The translations under genes were made by a program, and so were the position numbers. Positions 61,101-64,000 of a DNA stretch of 64,000 bases are shown here, in pieces; positions within the stretch are counted from its first letter, which is position 1, and each line of letters opens with the position of its first letter. This stretch comes from Plutella xylostella. Lineage: Eukaryota > Arthropoda > Insecta > Lepidoptera > Plutellidae. The stretch is taken from assembly GCF_932276165.1 (NCBI RefSeq), contig NC_064004.1:2118001-2182000 (forward strand). Reading direction: 5' to 3'. The notes below the pieces were generated by a model. It was not told the DNA's origin and ran no database searches. It worked only from the letters and a program-made list of their open reading frames with translations.

Positions 61101-63760
61101 CACATTAATAGGTTCTTATAAATATTTACTGCTAGTGCCTACTTCATGTTTTTTAAAATACTTTTTTTCCTAAATCATTTTAAAATTTCAGAACACCGGC
61201 TCCAGCCTCAAAGGACGGCTACTCTTCCCCCTGCTGTCCATGCTGGATGTCTCAAGCAACATGTTGCGAAGTATACCGCCTTCCATACACGCGCTGACTA
61301 ACCTCGCCGTGCTGAATATTAGCGGGAATAAAGGTATTGGGTTTTCAAAATTAGTGTTACACATTTTACAGTTGTTCCATATGACATGGACAGACACCGT
61401 TTAAGGTGTCTGTCCATGTCCAACCACTATAAATTGGCTTAGTTTATACTGTGTTTTGATATACGTGCTTACCAACCTGGCATTATTGAATATTAGCGGG
61501 AATAAAGGTATGGTTTTTCATAATCATTATGACACATATTACACCTATTGCATAACCCACTGCCTATATGTGTGAAGCGGGAAGATTTGGAAATAACTTG
61601 CCGTTCTAGAGGAGGCCCATCACATGTCCTGCAGTTCAGTATTAGTTTTTATTTCTATAAATGTGCGTTTAATCATACATAAAAACCCCAAAACCCCTGA
61701 TTAATTGTCAATAATATTGCCAGATATAACGGACCTGCCGCCGCAAATGGGCCTGCTGTCGCGACTGTGGAACCTCAACACCGTCGGCTGTTCACTGCAG
61801 GAGCCACTCAGGTAGAAATAAAAATAGTTTTTAATCCTAGCCTTTTGATTGGTATCTTAGCACATAATTATTACATCCTTAAATCCGTCTACCATTTGAA
61901 GTGTAATTTTCTTGCGGTTTCTGTATGTATTCATGGATCAGTTTGAAAATCATTGTTGAATCATCGATGACTTACACAAAATCTTCTAGCTAGACAAGTG
62001 CATATTTTATGTAGTAAGACAAGTGTTACTAGCTAACATTTTGAGCATAAAGTATAGTCAACAGTCATTTCTTTGATAGCAGATAGCGCATTCACATTAT
62101 ATAAATAACTTGTTTTATTTTTTAGATCAATGGTGCAGTCCGGTAAATACAGAAGCATGGACATAGTCGGGTATCTGAAGTCGGTGCTACAAGAAGCGCG
62201 CCCCTACTCCACTTGCAAGCTCATGATTGTAGGACTGCAGGTGTGTGATTGTGTGTTTTACTGGAGTGTGAAATAAGTGCACATAAGTTGGAAAATTATA
62301 TTGTATTCAAAAACTATGGATGATTATTGGCTCATACCGATGCCATTTAAAGTGTCTTAAACCGTCAGTGTGTTCTGGCACTATATTTTTTTATAGCTCT
62401 TTTATTTGTAAGCTCTTCTAATAGACAAAATTTGATGTTTGTTTGAAAATTAATTTGTTTCAGGGTATCGGTAAAACAAGTCTGCTAGAATGCCTACGAC
62501 AGGAATCCGCCATCGTTCATAGAAGAAAACCAACGGAGGTATATTACACATTTCAATAAAAACAAATCAAAACCATCTTTACAAACATAACACTTATCAT
62601 CCAAAATTCATTTTAACAAACATTACACTTGTCCCTACAGCACTGGGCTAAGCGCATGGGCAACAAGGCCGCCCGCCGCGGCAACATGTCCACGGTGGGG
62701 GTGGATATAGGCACCTGGATCTACGAGAAAAGTCGCTCTAATCGACCCCCGGTCACGTTCAGGACTTGGGACTTTGGTGGGCAGCAGGAGTAAGTACTGT
62801 CAAATTTGAAGTAATATTTTGTCTTTTGTTGCACACAAATAGCAATCACTAATCATAGTGTTCTGAATGAAAGAAAACAAAAGTAATACGATTTAAAACA
62901 AACTACAGATAAGGGAAGAAAAGATACATAGGTAGTGATGGTGATACAGACTGGCTGCCTAAGTCCCAGTTTCACCATACTCAGTTAGATCATAACAAGG
63001 GATTCGTTGTAGACTTTTATTTATTTATTTACTTTTGACACTTCTGTCAAGAATTTAATATGGAGATCACGGATGACGGATGGCATTACAATGTAACAGT
63101 TGTGTTAATGATCTAACACACTATGGTGAAACTAGGCATAAGCCTTGAGTCGTGAGTCTGTTGTATGCAATAATAAATTCACTTGTTTCAGATATTACGC
63201 TACACACCAGTACTTCTTATCGCGTCGGTCCATATAATAATAATAATAATAATAATATGTGGGGACATCTCACACACGGCCATCCGACCCCAAGCTAGGC
63301 AGAACCTGTGTTATGGGTGTCGGACAGCTGATATATCTACACAAATACATAGATAGATAGATACTAAATATAAATATCAACACCCAAGACCCGAGTACAA
63401 ATATCTGTCTTTAAACAAATATCTGCCAAACTATATACTTGGTGGTGTGGAAGGTGACCGACGGAAAGGCAGGACTGGCTGGCGCTATACAGTGGCTTAG
63501 GTAGAGTGAAAATTGCTATACAGGGTGTTACTAAGCCGAAAGGGGCTGACTGTGAAATGTTTATATACGAGTACATACAGTCGCTCGCAGAAGTGAATTT
63601 TAATATCAAATTTTCAAGATTTGAAAGTTCTGTTGATAAATGTGTCTGTTTTTCTTTGCCTTAAAACTAATTATCATATTTATTTTTCAGATCTATACAA
63701 GCGCGGGCGCCCGGTTCCCCAGTTATAATGGTGGCCACACACTACGATCAAGTGTCTAAT
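25409..63760 (+). CDS. Lrrk: leucine-rich repeat kinase, ROCO family (partial, 29 exons)
   Basis: Large multidomain protein with ankyrin repeats, leucine-rich repeats and a Roc (Ras of complex proteins) GTPase; COR and kinase parts would follow beyond the window. Insects have one such gene, LRRK1-like in layout, acting on endolysosomal membranes through Rab GTPases (family knowledge). Exons: 25409-25459, 26230-26421, 27262-27427, 49809-49968, 51002-51167, 51439-51554, 51913-52057, 52557-52667, 53048-53203, 53726-53843, 54686-54849, 55165-55322, 55830-55976, 56493-56655, 57044-57217, 57648-57767, 58121-58242, 58561-58752, 59014-59104, 59507-59582, 60022-60119, 60653-60757, 61192-61333, 61724-61811, 62126-62240, 62464-62538, 62641-62789, 63192-63500 (interrupted), 63691-63760. 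Every junction is GT-AG and every phase agrees, giving 1246 residues if the insertion in exon 28 is disregarded. As assembled, translation stops at residue 1201 because of a SINE in exon 28. Confidence 0.93.
26749..26963. mobile_element. TA-flanked MITE inserted in a retroposon tail
   Basis: About 45-bp inverted ends starting CGGTGGCCTGCGCC and ending GGCGCAGGCCACCG (26751-26961), flanked by TA. The left flank 'gcacaatatacagaagtaattatgTA' and right 'TAcaatcag' rejoin to the word seen uninterrupted at 48205-48236 ('cagaagtaaatatgtacaatg'). It lies in Lrrk intron 2. Confidence 0.8.
27055..27190 (+). repeat. LINE/SINE 3' tail remnant
   Basis: 'ggttgtctggaagaaatcgctttaa...' type tail ending 'gtacaaataaagaatatc' is a common lepidopteran retroposon 3' end. 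It is non-coding and lies 70 bp before Lrrk exon 3. A shorter worn piece ('gggcaataaagag') ends just before exon 2 at 26185. Confidence 0.55.
27965..28195 (-). mobile_element. Helitron-like element, copy 4
   Basis: Same family as 6455-6665 in reverse: CTAG end at 27965, hairpin, (CAGA)n tract and the reverse of TCCTAACTAATATT at the right. Contains an extended CTGT-type microsatellite. Confidence 0.85.
28598..28800 (+). mobile_element. Helitron-like element, copy 5
   Basis: TC start at 28598 after A, short (CTGT)3 tract, hairpin and CTAG at 28797-28800 before T. Confidence 0.87.
28849..28903. repeat. short repeat shared with 38528-38595
   Basis: 'gtgtcagtgcaaaataattcg ... acaaataacaccccacttctag' is the reverse complement of sequence near 38528-38595 ('ggtggggtgttatttgtc'). 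It is a dispersed element end of unknown class. Confidence 0.5.
29357..29488. mobile_element. palindromic MITE, sister of 46005-46153
   Basis: Inverted arms around 'gtttcgtagacaattggttccttgacag': 'ccttattcatagaaaagttata' on the left and its worn complement on the right. The better copy at 46005 has TAA flanks, suggesting PIF/Harbinger. Confidence 0.65.
29683..29775. repeat. MITE fragment related to 420-545
   Basis: Starts 'gggccttaccacaaaaac' and ends 'ttttttgtggtagcac' (inverted ends), with an interior 'ttgtcaaacgcctacaaaat' shared in reverse with 440-475. Confidence 0.5.
30524..30637. mobile_element. palindromic MITE with GGGCGCC ends
   Basis: Arms of about 36 bp ('gggcgccttcaaattagtcg' and exact complement 'cgactaatttgaaggcgccc') around a 40-bp centre, with TA next to each end. 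Confidence 0.75.
30834..31103 (-). mobile_element. SINE family 1, full copy
   Basis: T-tail (A-run on plus strand) at 30834-30850 to tRNA head at 31103. 'attatcgatacctaa' at 30820-30834 recurs at 31119-31133 as the probable target duplication, with about 15 nt of extra sequence between the head and the right copy. The 30267-30330 stretch ('ctgggtaggcagaggtgcattgc') is a worn piece of the same family. Confidence 0.85.
31339..31494. mobile_element. palindromic MITE with AGTGCCAATTTCTC ends
   Basis: Inverted ends 'agtgccaatttctc' / 'gagaaattggcact' with inner 'atagtcggtta' / 'taaccgactat'. No coding content. Confidence 0.65.
31745..31945 (+). repeat. RTE-type LINE 3' tail with (CAT)n
   Basis: (CAT)n at 31756-31772, then 'ccactgctggacataggcc', 'aaggagcgccacaacac' and 'cccacgctgcgtttgcctgt'. 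Best-kept copy of this tail in the window; worn copies at 121, 37870, 55538 and 59220. It is immediately followed by MITE family A (31972). Confidence 0.7.
31972..32051. mobile_element. MITE family A, left fragment
   Basis: TA then CACTCACGAGCAATGAAAAA and interior 'cctaaacggaaaaggctagc'. The right half is missing. Confidence 0.7.
32743..32930. mobile_element. MITE family B, right end replaced by (GAAA)n
   Basis: Starts 'acaaggtgttgcaaaaaggg' and runs through 'tggtcacgtgacttttacta' to 'ttcgcgaatttccaaag', parallel to 47632-47830, then breaks into a GAAA repeat (32930-32946) directly at the polyadenylation signal of the gene fragment at 32974. Confidence 0.75.
32974..33462 (-). pseudogene. 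two 3' exons of an unknown minus-strand gene
   Basis: Exon 33462-33369 (acceptor CAG before GATAGCGATG; donor GTAGGT) joins in phase to exon 33158-32974 (acceptor TTTCAG) to read SDDRPLSPSILAPRKRKAKE ... NEKALTFRFL ... DFWDEVLRTINRFSSKE and stop. A minus-strand AATAAA lies 16 nt past the stop. The short C-terminal segment is loosely like a BESS motif of MADF-BESS or transposon-linked Myb proteins. No upstream exon could be found before the RTE remnant at 33540. It may be a transposon gene fragment or the end of a host gene with distant exons. Confidence 0.4.
33540..33962 (-). repeat. LINE (RTE-type) remnants
   Basis: 'ggagatggccggatgacctgg' and 'tttgcccagcattaggacatg' are words of RTE ORF2 ends and tails; 33713-33962 ('ctccgctggggagcaaaggg', 'gtctgccgagtcttcgttta') looks like another worn retroposon region. 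All frames are broken. Confidence 0.5.
34781..35097. mobile_element. MITE family A, right part, with SINE inside
   Basis: 'gcaatattgaagtacatcta' and the right end 'ttcattgctcgtgagtg' are family A; the left end is absent. A SINE (34863-35042) splits it, with 'ttgtaatc' on both sides. Confidence 0.75.
34863..35042 (+). mobile_element. SINE family 1, 5'-truncated, poly(T) end
   Basis: Starts in the body ('cacagatatttgttctcggg'), lacks the tRNA head, and ends 'gtgcgtgtgg' plus a T-run. Duplication 'ttgtaatc' flanks it. Confidence 0.83.
35500..35660 (+). repeat. retroposon 3' tail with (TAA)n
   Basis: 'cctactgtaggttggctggtagaaaatgct...' ending 'tgtgcaataaagaattaaataataa' and (TAA)n. The reverse complement of the same tail is at 48180-48325. 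Confidence 0.65.
35728..35815 (+). mobile_element. tRNA-like SINE head fragment
   Basis: 'gggtggcgcagtggttagtg' (A box) and GGTTCGATCCCC (B box) followed by 'ggctggggtagatatttgttt'. Body differs after 35815, so it is a fragment or a third family. Not a functional tRNA: no full cloverleaf acceptor. Confidence 0.7.
36184..36446 (-). mobile_element. SINE family 2, full copy, minus orientation
   Basis: tRNA-like head at the right end (36446 leftward), body with 'gatatatcagctgtccgaca' (reverse), tail of AAAT units at 36184-36200. It shares the tRNA head with family 1 but has a different body and tail. Confidence 0.82.
36518..36783 (+). mobile_element. SINE family 2, full copy, plus orientation, (ATT)n tail
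   Basis: Head 'gacgaccgaatggcgtagtg', B box GGTTCGATTCC, body 'atatatcagctgtccgacac', tail (ATT)n at 36767-36783. Forms a head-to-head pair with 36184-36446. Confidence 0.85.
37860..37990 (+). repeat. worn RTE-type LINE tail
   Basis: 'cttcctcatccagccac...', 'acgttacgtttgcctcttca' and 'cttcactcgaaaactttta' follow the order of the tail at 31840-31950 with many changes. Confidence 0.5.
38625..38857. mobile_element. MITE family A, reference-quality copy
   Basis: Complete: CACTCACGGGCAATGAAAAG ... 'ctatttcattgcccgtgagtg', 233 bp, flanked by TA (38623-38624, 38858-38859). Sequence on either side ('gagtttttgcattagaatgcg' at 38321, 'gagtttttgctttagaatgcg' at 38888) is itself a repeat pair. Confidence 0.9.
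39098..39991 (+). CDS. LINE ORF1, nucleic-acid-binding protein, 297 aa
   Basis: Starts ATG in a good context (gaaaaATGtcg). Residues 1-50 form a predicted coiled coil (LVRELQKTVTLLSNKVSSLE). Residues 60-150 are rich in Pro, Ala, Ser and Thr. A basic patch RPKRRKKHQT precedes a compact C-terminal domain (WSFRPETTEENIKYFLN ... FVIGIPESLF ... WPPGVKLTDWF) like the RRM-type domain of CR1-group ORF1 proteins. No CCHC knuckles. It binds element RNA in the family model. It overlaps the ORF2 frame. Confidence 0.8.
   Translation: MSQKPLETLVRELQKTVTLLSNKVSSLEAKISEQNALLVNQSKIINNISDCGSRDSVSTPPPAAAAPAPKLIRQARLKAATALKAGSSQRKSSPSTHQAGADSSTKPAEGGRVSTSASPTTPTVPTARAPANYAAAASKPAEAVATERTLQTMPNQADNDAGPWETVSRPKRRKKHQTIIVGTGSEDNELQTVETIKYLQAWSFRPETTEENIKYFLNKEVKSDDYFVEKRIIKTDRHASFVIGIPESLFTRFKSPVVWPPGVKLTDWFQRRPRGSQEWRRGDSKNRIDECPTPRAQ
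39960..42920 (+). CDS. LINE ORF2: APE endonuclease and reverse transcriptase
   Basis: Open in the +1 frame relative to ORF1, from a stop at 39891-39893 to TAA at 42918-42920; about 986 residues counted from 39960. Endonuclease motifs: ILHQNIRKLD, LLSEHW, LLMGDFNVD, SDLSDHKG. RT motifs: RPIALVPAISKIFE, FADLSRAFDLVDH, VPQGSNVGNTLF and catalytic YADD near residue 710, then thumb and C-terminal domain to FNKLPDSIKE. No in-frame ATG precedes the endonuclease (first Met is near residue 59), so translation must start by reinitiation, frameshift or a non-AUG codon. No stop or frameshift is visible, so the element may be young. Clade CR1/Jockey-like; not more precise. Confidence 0.88.
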   Translation: MTNAPLHGPSNRSIPSPSTSGTSSRPAPDPPGTTLRILHQNIRKLDIKIPRLEYLLQTMYECEILLLSEHWMTESEIDKINIINFNLVSSYCRPTRGHGGVCIYVNKRVNVMDRTDIRKYSIEMHCEITAIECVDLDLIILCVYRSCTEGDFDIFMSQLRLALDSIVHESCNILLMGDFNVDLLVPSARKRELLSLVSESNLRSLVRFPTRVQGASSTCLDHAYTDLDAARTHVSAAHSDLSDHKGIYFKIKYLKKCHNTRHIKKRSVTKSNITQFLEYLSHLDLTQLNNGSVMHISTNLNVFIKELMRLFHNHCPIKKVPETFKQFSWKTENLSHMHNFLQLLQMYKDHYPRNDDIMQLYIEYKSRFHKEVRTVRREYINQSIAQSSNISRSLWTVIKSETCKGPSTNPLAILQKCLLGPSGSARELACLLNEFYISVVRDTALRPRLPAALALLRAAVRPEPSSMFFIPYTMEEIQSILKKIKRKPTRDAYGFPCDLLCRLPDAVLSCLCNLFNESTAKGEYPSALKLIRVVPVWKGKGSKTEMGRYRPIALVPAISKIFETGLCSRLMGFLNRNKALCSEQYAYCPGRSTVCCARRLQRELLARLERRPRRRVAAVFADLSRAFDLVDHSLIIAKLEHYGVRGQVLEVFKSFLADRTQVTEVDGESSEPLSVGDRSVPQGSNVGNTLFVILMNDLPGISERATFLMYADDICAIVDGKDDLELTTNLESVIHSLTGWFSANGMQLNLEKTQVLRFSLRGPSCGDTAAPALVVDGVPLPLAAAVRFVGFTVDSALQWGQHIDALCSKLGSAYYALSRLSATLTKEHMLTAYYGYFHSLLTYGIDLWGLSADCNKPFIMQKRAVRRVAGAPADAPARPLFIGMHILTVPCLYILEVLKYVKRNPTEFPDFTSGDRRFASRRPNDLRSAECRLSKTGKSIHVMGPQIFNKLPDSIKEIRRVTSFLGMVKNHLLKNAYYSVQEFLDS
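43203..43307. mobile_element. palindromic MITE next to the LINE tail
   Basis: Inverted arms 'gggcgctgttaagacgtgac' / 'gtcacgtcttaaatgcgccc' with inner 'gcgctcgctc' / 'gagtgagcgc'. Begins 6 bp after the LINE tail. Confidence 0.7.
43430..44230 (+). pseudogene. PIF/Harbinger (HARBI1-like) transposase remnant
   Basis: In the + frame from about 43855 the translation reads IPSQEAFNRAKNPTRNTIE, stop, CFVVLKRRFPYLHYGMQLKL, VIMRCC, and after a frame change LHNMALELVDDY and LDNEIEEEP. These match the conserved C-terminal half of PIF/Harbinger transposases (RTRNxIERxFGxLKRRFP, LHN). Several stops and a frameshift make it dead. The flanking 43430-43740 stretch, with inverted 'gagatttct...' words, is probably its 5' non-coding part. 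It could once have moved the TAA-flanked MITEs seen elsewhere. Confidence 0.72.
45081..45440. repeat. GC-rich retroposon remnant
   Basis: Starts after (GTT)n and contains 'taccctggtggtacagagg', 'ccaattcgccatgcgactt'. It has the look of a LINE 3' UTR but the family is not certain. Frames on both strands are short and unrecognised. Confidence 0.4.
46005..46153. mobile_element. PIF/Harbinger-like MITE
   Basis: Arms 'cccccttattcatagaaaag' / 'ctatgaataaggggg' and 'ggacaaaacagtttattagt' complement, flanked by TAA. Sister of 29357-29488. Confidence 0.75.
46430..46670 (+). mobile_element. tRNA-derived SINE family 3, plus orientation
   Basis: Head with 'gaggtcgtaggttcgaatcc' (B box), body containing 'cttacggtgaaggaaaacaa' and 'gcgatgggcaaaatggg'. 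This is a widespread lepidopteran SINE type. Sister on the other strand at 49540-49766. Confidence 0.7.
47139..47345 (-). mobile_element. Helitron-like element, copy 6
   Basis: Minus orientation; CTAG at 47139-47142, hairpin, (CAGA)n, TC start at 47345; flanks A and T as expected. Confidence 0.87.
47427..47621 (+). mobile_element. Helitron-like element, copy 7
   Basis: Plus orientation with only two CTGT units, more substitutions than other copies, CTAG at 47618-47621. Confidence 0.85.
47632..47893. mobile_element. MITE family B, full copy
   Basis: Ends CAGGGTGTTGCAAAAAGGG and 'ttttgcaataccctg', long imperfect inverted arms containing 'ctaagccgaaacctacatg', TA flanks. Centre holds 'ttggtcacgtgacttt'. 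Confidence 0.87.
48180..48325 (-). repeat. retroposon 3' tail (reverse of 35500-35660 type)
   Basis: (TTTA)n then 'cttttattgcacaatataca' and 'gctagaagcattttctacc', ending in an A-run at 48312-48327. Same repeat is split by a MITE at 26698-26990. Confidence 0.6.
49033..49243 (+). CDS. Lrrk: possible alternative first exon of Lrrk
   Basis: ATG at 49033 (aaaATGa) opens MSGNRFDNRMLHRFRSLRER ... EQDDDVDVAFDVSLYFSDD ... DPWREK and ends in phase 1 before GTTTGT at 49244, matching exon 4's phase. It would replace the N-terminal ankyrin block with a ~70-residue basic-then-acidic leader. The frame is also open back to a weak acceptor at 48996-48997 (catag), where phase again fits exon 3, so an internal cassette exon (48998-49243, 246 nt) is a second possibility. 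A poor pyrimidine tract favours first-exon use. No transcript evidence available. Confidence 0.5.
49540..49766 (-). mobile_element. tRNA-derived SINE family 3, minus orientation
   Basis: Head at the right: reverse strand reads GAGCGGTGGTATCTCAGTCG, B box GGTTCGAATCCCG; body includes 'tttcctcacgattcacgatg'. It ends 42 bp before Lrrk exon 4. Confidence 0.8.
49809..54849 (+). CDS. Lrrk: Lrrk exons 4-11: second ankyrin block
   Basis: Residues 137-515. Repeated ankyrin-type words: LLYIAAELGNAQAVSYLLAD, YIACYRGHVDVAALLL, LHAACIGGHPSIVNLLL, ALYVACTMGNAELVEAL, CLAAAIRGGHVRVVKILLAN, LSIAAHNKSVQLIDMLLARG. Between repeats 5 and 6, exon 10 codes an Arg/Ser/Pro-rich linker (RRRPRHSSAF ... SPSPARSSYSSD) likely disordered and phosphorylatable. 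Exons are far more GC-rich than introns. Confidence 0.9.
50184..50240. mobile_element. MITE family B, deleted copy
   Basis: 'cagggtgctgcaaaaagggg' and 'ccctttttgctacatcctc' facing each other with almost no interior, in Lrrk intron 4. Confidence 0.6.
50486..50607 (+). repeat. partial duplicate of Lrrk exon 4
   Basis: 113 exonic bases (49856-49968) plus 9 intronic bases are repeated without a mismatch, 630 bp downstream. It keeps the GTGAGT donor. An upstream AG at 50471-50472 would give a 126-nt exon (50473-50598), phase 2 in and phase 2 out, compatible with insertion after exon 4. Lacks the first 47 nt of exon 4. Confidence 0.9.
54022..54115 (+). repeat. partial duplicate of Lrrk exon 10
   Basis: Covers the last ~93 nt of exon 10 with about two changes and the GTGAGTCT donor. 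The AG at 54020-54021 gives phase 0 in and phase 1 out, the same as exon 10, so it could replace exon 10. A third, worn piece lies at 54392-54432. Confidence 0.85.
54480..54640. repeat. ACTACTA/AGTAGT-rich low-complexity stretch
   Basis: Irregular tandem words 'actacaactagt', 'ctacaagtagt', 'actactataagt' in Lrrk intron 10. Self-complementary units; probably expanded simple sequence. Confidence 0.6.
54910..54945 (+). repeat. short worn copy of Lrrk exon 11 end
   Basis: 'ctggacccgtgcgtcgctagcttgttgg' parallels 'ttggagccctgcgtagctagcctgctgg' at 54814-54841. The donor is not kept. Confidence 0.55.
55165..61811 (+). CDS. Lrrk: Lrrk exons 12-24: leucine-rich repeats
   Basis: Residues 516-1073. 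LRR words include ALYAITRIDVSNNELRILPP, LYLQDNRLEEIPPELFSLPN, LVTLDISNNKLRTLPYEM, LTSLNLSHNQFTRVSPVL, LRQLDLSHNEITCWPSL, LSMLDVSSNMLRSIPPSI and LAVLNISGNK. Exons 16-17 code a Ser-rich, then acidic linker (SPSDSSSQLSASPS, DEDDDDEDNRS) that separates LRR groups; exon 22 adds another acidic stretch (STDDSAADEDDEW). All joins are in phase. Confidence 0.9.
56048..56133 (+). repeat. partial duplicate of Lrrk exon 13, copy 1
   Basis: Reads ALYAITRIDVSNNELRILLP without a stop, followed by donor GTCAGT and ~35 bp of shared intron. No acceptor in a matching phase, so probably silent. Confidence 0.82.
56222..56308 (+). repeat. partial duplicate of Lrrk exon 13, copy 2
   Basis: Open frame through NNELRILPPELFVLKSL with donor GTCAGT. 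The AG at 56220-56221 gives phase 2 in and out (87 nt, 29 codons), so it could add one leucine-rich repeat between exons 13 and 14. A third trace ('cggaatcaatcgcatcgaag') lies at 56372. Confidence 0.85.
58262..58425 (+). repeat. upstream duplicate of Lrrk exon 18 start with its intron
   Basis: 58380-58425 repeats the first ~40 nt of exon 18 ('tggacagaatctaagcgggt' vs 'tggacagagtcaaaacgcgt') behind an AG, and 58262-58320 repeats the intron at 58452-58515. The copied frame runs into TAA, so it is inactive. Confidence 0.8.
59220..59295 (+). repeat. worn RTE-type LINE tail in Lrrk intron 19
   Basis: 'atcgtccactgctggacata', 'aaggggtgccacaata' and 'catcctcggtcttctt' follow the order of the tail at 31785. 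A similar remnant is at 55538-55605. Confidence 0.55.
59610..59687. mobile_element. MITE family A, internally deleted (78 bp)
   Basis: Both ends present (CACTCAAGAGCAATGAAAAC, 'ctttttcattgctcgcgagtg'), TA flanks, almost no interior. In Lrrk intron 20. Confidence 0.82.
61461..61507 (+). repeat. partial duplicate of Lrrk exon 23 end
   Basis: 'aatattagcgggaataaag' plus GTAT donor is exact; the preceding ~28 bp match 61284-61314 with changes. No acceptor in matching phase. Confidence 0.78.
62126..63760 (+). CDS. Lrrk: Lrrk exons 25-29: Roc GTPase domain
   Basis: Residues 1074-1246 (with the insertion disregarded). G1/P-loop GLQGIGKTS (about 1110-1118, K1116) split by an intron after Q1112; switch I region STVGVDIGTW; G3 DFGGQQE (1181-1187); G4 THYD (1239-1242). 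These are the guanine-nucleotide-binding motifs of ROCO proteins. G5, COR and kinase lie to the right of the window. Exon 28 is interrupted by a SINE between codons for I1201 and Y1202. Confidence 0.9.
63237..63432 (-). mobile_element. SINE family 2 inserted in Lrrk exon 28
   Basis: Minus-oriented, 5'-truncated: (TAA)n tail at 63237-63256, body 'acacggccatccgaccccaa' ... 'atctgtctttaaacaaatat', lacking the tRNA head. 'atata' on both sides (63232-63236, 63433-63437). It matches 36184-36446 and 36518-36783. Confidence 0.92.
63521..63545. mobile_element. MITE family B end fragment
   Basis: 'cagggtgttactaagccgaaa' in Lrrk intron 28; a similar fragment at 57946-57975. Only the end word is left. 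Confidence 0.5.
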
Positions 63761-64000
63761 GTAAGTACTTGGATAATTCACCTGCTATCGTACCACCACC
63801 TTATTGCTAATATGAGAATTATTATTGCGTTGCTTATCGGTCAAAAGTGACATAATTTGTATGAATCTGACAGGAGTGTGACAGATAAGCGGTACTGCTA
63901 AGGGTTGTTGATTGCTAATGTATCGGTAGTGGTAAGGCAGCTAATACATTTTTGTCTTGGATGGCCAATATGGCAACAAGTAACAATAAGTAAGTTGGTG

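Overview
The window looks like lepidopteran (moth or butterfly) nuclear DNA. The genes carry GT-AG introns. The DNA between and inside them is packed with elements typical of Lepidoptera: Helitron-like elements carrying (CTGT)n, tRNA-derived SINEs, RTE and other non-LTR retrotransposon pieces, and many short inverted-repeat elements (MITEs). I cannot name the species. All gene models were spliced by eye by matching donor/acceptor sites and reading phase.

Layout. (1) 774-7122, minus: a complete six-exon aldo-keto reductase (303 aa) with its catalytic tetrad. (2) 7123-16519: no host gene; a transposon graveyard with several clear nested insertions. (3) 16520-21405, minus: a complete six-exon p24/TMED cargo receptor (228 aa) of the TMED1/5 type, with a non-LTR RT fragment in one intron. 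(4) 22365-24635, minus: a four-exon gene for an unrecognised 611-aa acidic, Ser/Asn-rich protein. (5) 25409 to the right edge, plus: a leucine-rich repeat kinase (Lrrk, ROCO family, LRRK1-like), divergently paired with gene 4. Twenty-nine exons are present, coding for ankyrin repeats, then leucine-rich repeats, then the Roc GTPase. The COR and kinase parts lie beyond the window.

The Lrrk locus is the most interesting part. A SINE sits inside the exon coding the Roc switch II region. It is flanked by a short target duplication, puts a stop codon directly after the insertion point, and removing 201 bp restores the frame exactly. At least five exons have partial copies nearby; three of these copies keep splice sites and phases that would allow in-frame use. 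A second possible first exon (49033) would give a form lacking the N-terminal ankyrin block. The third intron is about 22 kb and holds a non-LTR element with both ORFs open, two SINEs in inverted orientation, a PIF/Harbinger transposase remnant and a two-exon fragment of an unknown minus-strand gene.

Other structure of note: a 1.8-kb hAT element inside a Helitron with an exact 8-bp duplication; a three-level nest at 15397-16122; a MITE invaded by two Helitrons and another MITE at 47131-48010; and a SINE family whose 3' end is poly(T). No bacterial-type operon, CRISPR, rRNA or genuine tRNA gene was seen.
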